A stretch of DNA of 64,000 nucleotides, taken from assembly GCA_000697475.1 (NCBI GenBank), contig JNEU01000649.1, positions 17,948 through 81,947 on the forward strand, written 5' to 3'. The position numbers were made by a program, and so were the translations under genes. The notes under the pieces are model-generated. The model was not told the DNA's origin, searched no databases, and was given only the letters and a program-made list of their open reading frames with translations. Position 1 is the first letter of the stretch. Every line of letters starts with the position of its first letter. This stretch comes from Lichtheimia corymbifera B2541. Its lineage: Eukaryota; Mucoromycota; Mucoromycetes; Mucorales; Lichtheimiaceae. Shown here in pieces: positions 23,460 through 33,236 of this stretch.

Positions 23460-25020
23460 TGTGTGTAACCACCACGTGTCATTTCACTCAACAGTCCATC
23501 TTTCCGTTAATGCAGTCGACACCATCCAGTAGGAAAAAGCAACTCCATCACGCTTACGGCATAGGTGAAACATAAAGGTACCTGTTTCTCAACATTTTCA
23601 TAATGAAGCGTGAGGTCTTTATGAGAACAAATATACTCGTCGTGGTTGACAGCGCCATGTGTGCAAGTTTCATGATGGATGTGGGCAATCTGGGGGGTCG
23701 TTCCCGTCGATCCATCGTCTCTCCTATATATGGGCCGTTTGCATTTAAAGTTCTCAAAATGAAGCGTGCGGTTTTAATATGAAGAGAGTTGATCAGCATG
23801 ACTCAGAGAACCTTCTTACCAAGTTTCAAGTTCAATATGGGGAATCCCAAGGTGATTCATAGTAATCGACATTTCATGAATTTGGACGGGTGCGGAAGTT
23901 CCGCCGGTCAATAGTAAACCCCTTCATTACACCCTGCCATTCAAGATTTTCAAATGAAGCGTGAGGTATTCATGAGAACAAAGTTGATCAGCATGTCCAG
24001 GAGCATCTTGTGTGAAACTTTCAAGTTTGTGGTGGACAATCTCGAGCTTATGGGCCGCTCACCCTACATATAATTTGGTCCATTCATCGTCGGACGTCCG
24101 CATTCACATTCTCACAATGAAGCGTATGGTTTTTATTTGAATGGAGTTGATCAGCATGTCGAAGCCCACGGTCTGACCAAGTTTCACGATGGAGGCGGAC
24201 AATTGCGGGGGTGTGCACTATGCACCCTACTTGCGTTCCGTCCGTCCTATATTTGGACCGCCCGATTCATTGAAATATCATAATGAAGCATACGGTTTTT
24301 AAATGAATGGAGTTGATCAGCATGTCCCAGAGAACCTTCTGACCAAGTTTCAAGTGCGAAATGAGGAATTCCAAGAAACTACATAGTAATTGACTTTTTC
24401 ATAAATCCGGCGCTTTCCCAATTTCGCTCCGTCATAGTCAATCCCACATTATGCTCTCTCATTCGAAATTTTCAAATGAAGTGTGGGTTCTTTATTAATA
24501 CAAAGTTGTTCAGCATGTTCTAGAGCATATCATGTAAAAGTTTCAGGTTCGAGACAGGCAATCCCAATATCATGCATTGATATCAGTGTATATGGATATG
24601 TCTGACTGCCTGACAGATTTAATTTCCACCTCTTCCACTTTCAGGTTTTTGCCTCTTCCTCCCATTCCCAACTGTTGCCCCATCCAAATACAAGTGCCAT
24701 CTGCGAACGATTGTCCTGCTTCACCCCATCATGTCAATCCTACAACTGCCTTCATCCGACTGTATTTGACTGAATGACAAGTTCCATGGCGTGTACTCCC
24801 CACTACAGCAACACCCGCATTCCTTGACACTGCACGTTCCCTTGTACACTCCTCTGCGACGATCAAACGTAACAGCATTCATTGCAGCAGCCGCTATCAG
24901 CGTGGTCTTTTACTCCATTGTCTCAAGTTACTTGCAGCAACCTGCCTTGCAGCCTCTTCTACGCGAACAGCAGATAGCCATTATATAGAACCAGCTTTAT
25001 TCTACGTATAGCAACTTGCT
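23460..25020 (+). repeat. Long dispersed repeat with six internal tandem units (copy 1)
   Basis: The block is shared with 56330..57470 in the same orientation. Both begin near CATTTCACT...CCATCTTTCCGTTAATGCAG and end near CAGATAGCCATT..ATAGA..CAGCTTTATT. Inside are degenerate tandem units of about 150-190 bp. Each starts around AATGAAGCGTG-GGTTTTTAT, continues with GTTGATCAGCATG and TTCTGACCAAGTTTCA, and ends in a GGGCAATC-like segment. Here I count six units, beginning near 23590, 23755, 23950, 24115, 24285 and 24470; copy 2 has three. The 3' part carries a short frame (24791..24988) containing TAFIAAAAIS, also present in copy 2. No transposase or terminal repeats were seen. Confidence 0.85.
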
Positions 25021-25800
25021 CCAATACATACGAATTCTTATGTATATATGGATATGGTTATTTCTTTGGTATTGATGGGAAGATACTGGATATATACAAC
25101 GAGTGGAAGGCCGTGATTTTATCATCCTGAGTGATTGTTGCAATCAATTATCGTGGCAGTTATTGTCATCATCGTTGTGGGGCCTGTTAACCACGTACAA
25201 CGTTCATCATCCAACTGTGCATTTTGACACCTCATGCATATAAATCACCACCATGCCTTAAGTGCTCGTTTATTGCTACATAGTAGAAGAGCAACGCTTT
25301 TCGACTACAGCCACCATACTCTTCAGCTAGCATAGTAAAGTTGGCGACATAAGGCAGATAAATAAATAAACTTCACAGCATATTCCTTGCTGCACCCTTT
25401 TATGCAATCATGGAGGATAAAAGCCATCATAGTACCATGTGGATCACTTATCATCCCAGGTGTGATGTGGAATGAGGAGAACTTTCATGCCATTTAATTA
25501 TATCAAACAATGAACACTTGGATGTCATCGTTCGCTTAGCTGAATGAACATTGGATTTGAAGACACAAAGGCCACACATTCTATTCCATTCGGTGTTGGA
25601 GCTCTTTATTCTCTTACCATGTGTCATTACCAAGATGAAGCATGTAACCGAAAACAAGCTACCTTGTTATACGATCCCCTTTCCCACAATCACTCCATCA
25701 AATCCAAATCAAATTGTCGTGTCTCAAATTGAGGAGACACACATTACATGTCTGTATTTCGGGAATAACAATAGTACAAAACTATCTGGATATAATATGT
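25021..25800. other. Intergenic region; no gene seen
   Basis: About 780 bp between the long repeat and the Cys-rich gene. Overlapping plus-strand frames near 25551..25928 run antisense to the Cys-rich gene and are not supported. Confidence 0.45.
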
Positions 25801-26139
25801 TTAAGCGAGCATGCATGGATCCCATCCATAATGACAGCCTCTGCCACATTCACAATGAGCTACATAGACTTCGGTACACCGGCAGATTCTGGCACACTCG
25901 CATCCAATACCAGATCCAGAACCTTTGAATGAACATTTGAATCGATTAGCAAGCTATTATGATCCAAGCCTACCCATGTTTTACTTACAGTCGCAATAAA
26001 CGGAATGTTTGGGATAAGAAAATGTGTCTGTGTTGGCTGTTTCTGGTGCAAGTTTGCCACCCAGTATTGATTCTGCAGTAGTAGAAGATGTACTGGATGT
26101 CATTTCTGGACGTTGTGGAAATTCGTTATTTGGTAACAT
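25801..26139 (-). CDS. Cysteine-rich metallothionein-like protein
   Basis: Two exons, 26139..25989 and 25922..25801, join through a 66-bp GT-AG intron (donor T|GTAAGT) to give 90 residues. The N-terminal 45 residues are Ser/Thr-rich without cysteine. The rest holds ten cysteines, eight of them in four Cys-x-Cys pairs: CDC, CEC, CRC and CEC, followed by GRGC and DPC. Cys-x-Cys arrays with few aromatic residues are the hallmark of metallothioneins, which bind Cu, Zn or Cd in the cytosol. A Tyr/Trp near the end is unusual for the family. A TATA element (about 26195-26207) lies 60-70 bp upstream, suggesting an inducible promoter. The Cys array appears only after splicing. A Cys-rich secreted effector is less likely, as no signal peptide is seen. 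Confidence 0.65.
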
Positions 26140-26194
26140 GAAGGTATTGGGACCATGTGAATTAAAGACAAAGAAGCAGAAACAATGGCAATGC

Positions 26195-26207
26195 TTTATT
26201 TATATAG
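26195..26207 (-). promoter_or_regulatory. TATA element of the Cys-rich gene
   Basis: On the minus strand the sequence reads TATATAAATAAAG, about 60 bp upstream of the ATG at 26139. The same element precedes the orphan genes at 9387 and, more weakly, 32162. Confidence 0.6.
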
Positions 26208-26381
26208 CTTAAAGTGAATGAAACTTGAGTGTGCATGAATTTGGCATATGAATGGTTCACCGCATGACCAATCAAATGGGGATTTTTTATAACGACAGCA
26301 GCAGCAACGGCTGGGTTCACCTGTGGCAGGGCGCGGGCCAACAAAACGCAGCCGTATCTTTACTACTCCATTCTACGCACC

Positions 26382-27065
26382 ATGTCATCCAAGCGATCCA
26401 GCATTGGTGTGCATCTCATGAGCACACGTCATCGACTTGAGCTGCAGGAACTGTTTGAGGCACTTGACAAGGACAAAGACGGCAAAGTATCACCAACCGA
26501 CTTGGAGGCTATGCTAAACACGGCGGGTGTGGCTGCAGGCACCACTACAGTGCCATCCATGGTAACTGTGCACACACATAAAGGTAACCTTTAAAAGGAC
26601 TAACGAAACAAGGGATAGCTTAAAAACATCCATACCGATTCAAATGGCAACTTGGATTTTGACGAGTTTGCACGACTTATGCGACCCACGCTACACAATC
26701 CTTTACGCTTAACAAAGAAACAGCAAGAGCTCAAGGAGGCGTTTGATGCATTTGACCAAGATGGGGATGGCACTATCAATGCCACGGAGTTGATGGCTAT
26801 GATGCAGCAGTTGGGTGACAGGGTAACACTACAAGAAGCCGAGCAAATGATAAAGGAAGCTGATCACGACCAGGATGGTGTTATTGATTTGGATGAGTTT
26901 ACAAGAATGATGGGTGTACGTCCCCCTTCTGAACCTGCCACTGTTTCATCACCCACATCACCTGTTGCTTCCCCCGATACGACAACATGTCCTGTCCATC
27001 ATCGACAACATCACCGTTATTCTGTCAGAAAGTTCTTTTGCAAATGCCACAATAACAGCTCGTAG
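26382..27065 (+). CDS. Calmodulin-like four-EF-hand protein 1
   Basis: Two exons, 26382..26561 and 26619..27065, give 208 residues. Four EF-hand loops are visible: DKDKDGKVSPTD, DSNGNLDFDEF (preceded by a slightly shortened entry), DQDGDGTINATE and DHDQDGVIDLDE. The third and fourth are canonical Ca2+-binding loops (Asp at 1, 3, 5; Gly at 6; acidic at 12). The acceptor GGGATAG fixes the frame at the second loop. The C-terminal extension is Pro/Ser/Thr-rich and ends in a basic, Cys/His-containing tail (VRKFFCKCHNNSS), longer than in true calmodulin (149). It is probably a Ca2+ sensor rather than calmodulin itself. A second EF-hand gene follows 476 bp downstream in the same direction. Confidence 0.9.
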
Positions 27066-27540
27066 CTTTGTGTCACCCAATGATTGAGCCCGCCCATAAC
27101 TTTTTGCTGTCGGGATTGGTCGATATTTTTTCTCGCTCTTCTAATGAAAATGTGAGTCGCAGATCTTCAGAAACAAAGGAATCAGGACGCGGTGTACGTG
27201 TGTGGTTGTCAGAGAGAGAGTGTGTGTGTGCGTGTGTGGAGTGAGGTGTAAGAAAAAGGATGAAAGGGAAAGAATGGAATTAGGGTCCGTGGGCTGATGA
27301 TGGAATGTTGTTATGTTCTCTTTCTCTCTCTCTCTCTCTTAATTTAGAGCATGATCTTGTTACTTTGATGATTACATTTGGTAAATGGACATTGGGGTTC
27401 CGACACTGGCGTTTCTCAAGAGAAGCATCCAAAAGAAAAGCCCATCTATTCTCCCCAGTAGAAAACGTGGTACATGTGTTGCTCGCTATATAAAAAGCTC
27501 CATTGTTGATCTCTTGTTACTCCAAATATTTTAATCCAAC
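27066..27540. other. Spacer between the two EF-hand genes
   Basis: Contains short AG-, GT- and CT-rich microsatellites (about 27210-27240 and 27320-27340) and a TATATAAAAAG element near 27487, 55 bp before the next start. No gene seen. Confidence 0.6.
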
Positions 27541-28250
27541 ATGTTGCATTCTACACCTATTCCAAACCTTGCTCTTGATAAACCACCCCACCAAGACCAC
27601 ACCACCACATCCGACCTTCCTGTCAGCCCCGAGGAGCTTGAATCGTTAAGGCAAGGTAAAGTTATCTATCATACAGGCAGAAGAAAACAAGACTACGTAA
27701 TCGTCCCCTAGTTCTGACAACCTCCTCCTCCTCCTTCTCCTTCTCTTTTACAGCTTTTCGTATCTTTGACTCGACTGGCACAGGCAGCATTACCATTGGC
27801 CAATTCAGCAAAATTGTCAAGAATCTCAATATTGCAACCGATCCCAACGAGATTGACTGTATCGCACGCTCTGTCGACTTGAATAATGACCACGTGATTG
27901 ATTTCGAAGAATTTGCTACGGCCATGATTCGCCACTTGGCACCCTTACATCCTGCTCATCATGAGCCCCTGCAGCCAACTATGACTACAACAGCATCCTC
28001 CTCCTCGGCATCTCGGTCAGTGCGGAGCAAACGTATCAGTTTTCATGACGAGATGGAACTCCTCCAATGCTTCCAAGCATTTGACAAGAATGGCGATAAC
28101 CGCATTAGTCAACAAGAACTTGCTGAAGTCATGATCAGTCTTGGCGAACGACTTTCGTCACATGATCTCCAAGCCATGATGAATGAAGCCGATATCAACC
28201 GAGACGGATATATTGACTTTGAAGAATTCAAACAGCTTTTACCATCATGA
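27541..28250 (+). CDS. Calmodulin/centrin-like four-EF-hand protein 2
   Basis: Exons 27541..27655 and 27754..28250 give 203 residues. Loops are DSTGTGSITIGQ, DLNNDHVIDFEE, DKNGDNRISQQE and DINRDGYIDFEE. Loops 1 and 2 deviate from the ideal Ca2+ ligands, while 3 and 4 look functional. A Ser/Ala-rich linker separates the two pairs. The N-terminus is Pro/His/Thr-rich. It shares gene layout, orientation and four-hand architecture with the preceding gene, though sequence identity is modest, so the pair probably arose by an old tandem duplication. A TATA-like element lies 55 bp upstream of the ATG. Cellular role unknown; Ca2+ sensing is inferred. Confidence 0.88.
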
Positions 28251-28826
28251 TTTTCTTTTTATACCCTCTACTTGACATTTTCATCCTCCTCCATTATCAT
28301 CATCATTGTATATAATTGTTTTTCTTTCCTAGACCTCTTACTATCTCAATAGAGAGAGTTACTGCTTGTTTGTGTGTCTTTGTGTGTGCATGTGCGAATG
28401 GGAGTGAAGGAGGGCGGGAATCATTTTTGAAAGCAAATCCCATACCGGGATGTGGTGACACGATCTAAATTCATCCCCCTTCTCCTCTCTCAGAAATTGG
28501 AGCTAGTATTTGTCCAGACCGCCAATACCAATTACACGTTGTTGTTGTTGGATGACAAGTTTGTCTTTGGGGCAAACTAGCTTTATTCCCAATGTAAATG
28601 ACAATGTTTATACGTGGTTGCTGCAGGATGACTACAGAGCACTAAAAAGGATCGACGCACATGTTGATGTATTATATCGTGCCTGGGCGGAGTTGAAGTA
28701 TCATTTTGCAGAGACACACGCACGCACACGCACGCACGCACAACGCATCAGAAAGCAATACCAGGCCTAGGCTCTTTTTTTAAACTTCTTCTTCTTGTTT
28801 CCCTTACTATAATTACTACTTGTTGC
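28251..28826. other. Intergenic region; no convincing gene
   Basis: About 575 bp with pyrimidine-rich tracts and an ACGCAC microsatellite near 28715-28740. A frame at 28510..28770 is open but lacks an ATG and homology. Confidence 0.5.
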
Positions 28827-30297
28827 ATGGTGGGTCGACGACGAAAACAACAAAAACGACCTTCACCGTTTATCAACCATGTCCTACTACCAGGCCTACG
28901 AAGCACTATTCTCGCCCTTGCTGTCCTGGCTATTGGATTCGGCAGTTGGCTTGAAACCACACCTAGCATAGATGATTGCAGCTTTAAACGGCAAATGGCC
29001 ATGCGACAAGTTTCGTTATACCGCAACTTGACCGACAATGACAATTTACCAGACACTGTATCCTTTGGTCTTTGGCGTCATTGTTTTATCTATGCTCTCA
29101 ATTGTACATGCACATCACCCAGTCTCTCTTATGGTCTTGGTATATATATATATATATAAATGGTATACTCAAAAAGATTTAACACTCATCATTCCTCTCT
29201 CATTTATAGATGCCACAACCATCCTCCAAGGCGCGTTCAGCAACACAACGACCCTCCCCACTACCAATGACACCACATCGTATTGGAATTCAGTACCCTT
29301 AATTATGGCAACAGCTTTATCAGCAACCGCGTTTCTATTTGGTGTCGTAATCAACATTCTCAACCGTCGCCGTTTACAGCTTGTCAATGCCGGCATTGTG
29401 CTTGCCAGCCTCATCCTCACTGCCATTGCGTTTGGTCACACGTATTCACAGTATAGCCATGATATTCAGCAAGCGTGTGAACAGTATGGACGACGTTGTG
29501 TAAAAATGGATCATGGTGCAGAGTTTATTGCCCTTGTGCTTGGTATTGCCTTGTTGGGTGTAGCATGTCTCACGTGGGTTTACGCGCCAAAAAAGGACAA
29601 TGATCTTGATGCAACAACAACAGCAGCAGTGGCAGTGGATACAACAAAGGCACCTTCTTCCTTTATGCAACATGGTGGATCTTCTTCCGCATCTCCAAGG
29701 ACACCCTCCGATGTACTTGAACCATGGCGTGAAGCAGCCATGTTGGATGATGATCGTCAACGATGGACGAGACATACGAGTTATCAACCTATCCATGACA
29801 ACGAAGCAGCAACAGCAGCGTTTACCACTGAACCCTTACCACCACCACCTCCTGGAAGACGACGTGCTTCTCGTACAATGATGGATTATTATGATCTTGT
29901 TCCTCCTTCACGTCCTTTTGCACCTAATCATTCATCGGGACCACGTCGATCCAGTCATGGCTCAGGCAACACATTTGGTGCTGATAACATCATGAACAGC
30001 AGCAACCGTGGTTCACGTACATCCTCCACCATGTTAGAGAGTCCCATTGGAGGAGGCACAGCAGAAGACATGTATTATCATTACAATTCTTCAGGGAGTC
30101 ATTCTCCAACATCACGATCGCATCGAAGACAATCCAGTGGTGCATTAACCTCTTCTTTTGGTCAACAACAACGTCGTCGTTCACATTCACCTTTCCGTTC
30201 ATCCCCTGGAGGTGGTTACTCTTCACATAACAACAACAACAACCGTACAATCACCGATCAACGTATCAGCGCCTATCTACAACGACAAGACCCTTAA
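28827..30297 (+). CDS. Four-span membrane protein with long Ser-rich cytoplasmic tail
   Basis: The model joins 28827..29009 to 29053..30297 through a 43-bp intron (CAA|GTTTCG...CCAG), needed to put the first and later membrane segments in one frame; about 475 residues. Predicted spans are near LRSTILALAVLAIGFGSWL, YPLVFGVIVLSMLSIVHA, LIMATALSATAFLFGVVINI and LIVLASLILTAIAFG-like stretches, with ALVLGIALLGVACLTWVYA last. The C-terminal 200 residues are Ser/Pro/Arg-rich and disordered. The layout recalls PalI/SUR7-type fungal membrane proteins, but no signature motif confirms it. The interval 29140..29209 looks like an intron (GTATAT...TTTATAG, with a TA microsatellite) but removing it would break the frame, so it is kept as coding. 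Confidence 0.6.
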
Positions 30298-30773
30298 ATT
30301 ATCCCTTTCACCGTATCATTTTCATTTTATCATATTTACAGTACTATCTATTTACTCCTTTACATACACCGTTATCTACATTCGCATTATAAAGACACTC
30401 ACTTACACACACACAAAAGTTGAATCTTGGGAAAAGTGGTTGCTATGCACCGGGAGTGAGGTTTCAAAAGAATGATAGCCATTAAAACAGCACTGTTACA
30501 TCGAAAATGAGCCAACACTGATACATTGTATGGATATTTATATGAAATGGGGAGATGAGTACATGAAATCTTTGGGTACCTACTATGTATCTGGAACAGG
30601 AAAGACAATAAAACAGTTACAAGAAAACCGCTCTGCAAGGAAAGGTGGATGTTTTTACAGTACACATGTACACTGGGATTGGATATTGAGTCGGTGGTGA
30701 AAAGGTAAGTACAATAAAAGCTGTGGCTAATTGTGGCAAAGTACAAGAAAAATCAGGTAACTCTGGGGGGATG

Positions 30774-31116
30774 CTACGTTCGTCGTTTCTTTCGTTCATA
30801 GTATGTGGCCTTGACGCTTTTGAAATCTGTGTAGTTCTTGAAATAACCATCTTTCACGCCTTTCTCATAACAGCCTTCCATGAAATCCTTGGGTGTTTCT
30901 TCCGCCATTCTTCAACAAACTCATCGACAAACTCCATATCTGTCTTTCTTTGCGGTAACGAGAGTGAGGGCAGCACGGGAATTGATCTTCCCGGAGTTGC
31001 TGTAACACCAGCAGGTAGCGGCTGGGGTTCCGGCATGGCAGCAGCATCCCTTGTGTAGTTTTGTACACAGGCGTCCGTTTGGCCACACCAGCATTTGCAG
31101 ATTGCGGCTCCGACAT
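30774..31116 (-). pseudogene. Small Arg/Lys-rich protein gene broken by two frameshifts
   Basis: On the minus strand three consecutive protein-like segments lie in three different frames with no room for introns. The first begins MSEPQSANAGVAKRTPVY (31116), the second carries FVDEFVEEWRKKHPRISWK (to about 30870), and the third reads KDGYFKNYTDFKSVKATYY to a stop at 30774. Shifts fall near 31045 and 30860, each equivalent to loss of one base. Read across, they describe a basic protein of about 115 residues. The third frame also has its own ATG (near 30907), so a 44-residue product is possible. Sequencing error is an alternative to decay. The family is not recognised. Confidence 0.5.
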
Positions 31117-31772
31117 AGCATACACCATATCAACTTGAGAACAAGACGTAGACCATGGTTGGTACCTAAACCAACTTTTGCAGACGCTTCACGGAGAGAT
31201 AGCTATATCAAAAGCAACAGCAACAAGATGGCGTATATAAGTGTTGGCTCATCAAGCATCATGATCAAGCTTTACCTCATTATAAGGGTCCAATATCACA
31301 ATGAGAGCAAGACAACAATAAAGCACTATGAATGTCCACAAGATCAGCACCTATTCACAGGTTCAAAGATGCGACACACACAAACCTTGGAAAGATGATC
31401 TTGTAAGCAACCAAGAAGTATGACGGAGGAAAGAGAGGTGTGAGAGAATGATGGGGCGGCGACAACATCCTTTCATTATGCATTGTTGGCGTGGGTATTT
31501 CTGTATGTTGGGGATGGTACATTGATAAATTGATGGATGAGCTGATAAAGTGATGGGGATGTATACACCAGGATTACGTATGAGGAGCCTAGTGCAATGC
31601 TGTCTATGGATACAACGGCAGTGATAAGAAATCTATCAAGGAAACCATTCACTTATCCGCCTAATGCACAACCTCCGTTATTATAAAGGTGACTTACCAT
31701 GTTGTCAACCTACTCTTTAAAATTGCTATGCGTGTTCTAGCAAAACCTCAAATAACCTGTAAAGCCTTAAGC
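31117..31772. other. Intergenic region; no gene seen
   Basis: No supported frame. Lies between two pseudogenes and contains A/T-rich and TGATAAA-rich sequence near 31525-31560. Confidence 0.4.
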
Positions 31773-32162
31773 TCAAGCACAACATGACAACTTGCCAATC
31801 AATGCTTCTACAACGATATTGATCACTCGTTTGTCATTTAGAAAAGCCTTGCTCATCCGGTCGCTTCCAGGTTTGTAGCGCTCCGGAATGATAAAGTTCA
31901 GTAAGTCAAGATCTTTTAAAAGAGAGTGAGAAGAGGTGAGACTTTTGTCACCTACAAAGAGTCCCAAAATTCCCATCAGACTGACGTTGCCTTTTATCTA
32001 TAAATGATAGGCATACTTACCACAAAGGATCCATCAAGAGGTAACACAGCCAAGATTAGACAGCAACGACCAAGAAGTAACCTACATATAGATGAATGCA
32101 TCATGAGTACCATCATTTTGTGAATCACATAAAGACTATCCTTGAAACCTACCAAAGGCCAT
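31773..32162 (-). pseudogene. Disrupted paralogue of the orphan gene at 8247..9387
   Basis: The start region (ATG at 32162, first donor, first intron and second exon) aligns with the orphan gene beginning at 9387. Splicing here as in the intact copy yields a stop within a dozen codons of exon 2. The downstream frame (GDKSLTSSHSLLKDLDLL to GKLSCCA, stop at 31773) can only be reached out of phase. It is therefore called a pseudogene, although an alternative splice form cannot be excluded. The promoter, including the TATA-like element near 32227-32240, is preserved. Confidence 0.5.
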
Positions 32163-32400
32163 TGATGATTGATGATATGCAGACAAGTAGAAAGAAAAGA
32201 CATATGATAGTATTGGTGACAACCGCCTTGTTTATATGTGAGTGGGCGTGAGAATTGTTGTCATGATGGATCGAACCGATAAAGTGGTCAATCATCTTGG
32301 GAGTACCGAGACGAGTAATGGGGAAATCAACAGCTGAAGCACAAATCCGTCTGCGGCTTGAAAGGTAGTTACATTAAGTATGTCCGTGAGGCAGTTTGTT
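31950..32400. repeat. Dispersed duplicate, copy B (with 9151..9610)
   Basis: Partner of 9151..9610 in the same orientation, covering the promoter and 5' exons of the disrupted paralogue. Just downstream (32397-32436) is a GGTAAGAAAG-rich stretch whose reverse complement is the unit of the simple repeat at 45245..45535. Confidence 0.8.
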
Positions 32401-32667
32401 AAGGGTAAGAAAGAGTAAGAAAGGATAAGGGCAAGGTCAAATTAAATCTTTGGGTTGGTGGAAAAGTGGTTGCTATGATACAGGGGACGTTCATGCAATG
32501 CAACATTGTTTGGCATGCATAATGTATACAACTTTTTCTTTTTCGGGGAGGACAAAAAGGTTACTGCTGCTGCTGGAGTTTGTTTGTTCATCCCGCCCGA
32601 CCGCAGGTGCAGCACTTTCTCGGTTTACAAGAAGCAAAAAGGGCGTCGTTTGCTTTGAGTGATAGAG

Positions 32668-33176
32668 ATGGGGTCTGCTGAACAACATAAGCATCGGCCC
32701 ATCTCAGCTCCAGTCATTCAACCACCTCCATGCTATACCGACTCGCAATGCGACTTTCAAGCCCACCCACATGCATCTCCACCTCCACCAGCCTACCACC
32801 AATCCATGCATCCTTCACCACAAGCATCCCACCATCGACTTCCTGAATATTATTATTCTCCAGCTTCCTCTTCCTATCAACAGCAACCCTTCTCCACTGG
32901 AGGCAAGTAGTGTATAGTGTGCCCTTTATGTTTATTTCGGTACTAAAAGTCAATAATAATAATAGTCTACTACTACCAGCCTCCCCCGCCACCACAAACT
33001 GTCATTATACAAGAGACACCAAGCCGAACCAATGATGCTTGTTGTTGGGGATGGTAAGTGAGAGAATATCACATGGCCTACTCCTCCTTTTTTTCAATGA
33101 CAATGAACTGATTTTCTTTGTCCTGTATAGCCTGGCTGCATTATGCCTTTGTTTTGCCATAGAAGAATGTTGCTGA
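32668..33176 (+). CDS. CYSTM-domain tail-anchored protein
   Basis: Three exons, 32668..32902, 32966..33053 and 33131..33176, give 122 residues. The first 100 residues are rich in Pro, His, Gln, Ser and Tyr, without regular structure. The last 20, made only by splicing, read CCWGCLAALCLCFAIEECC, the classical cysteine-rich transmembrane module (CYSTM) of small stress-related eukaryotic proteins. The first intron has a GC donor (GGAG|GCAAGT) and a normal AG acceptor, and this is the only choice that keeps frame into TACTACTACCAG. CYSTM proteins insert in membranes by the C-terminus and are linked to stress and metal tolerance; that role is inferred here. Confidence 0.88.
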
Positions 33177-33236
33177 CAACAACACGATACCACCACCACC
33201 ATGTAGATTAATCATACTACTATCATTACTACTTTT

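Noticed and set aside
23590..24560. CRISPR-like array in the tandem units
   Set aside because: The units are long (150-190 bp), degenerate and without constant spacer lengths, and the organism is eukaryotic.
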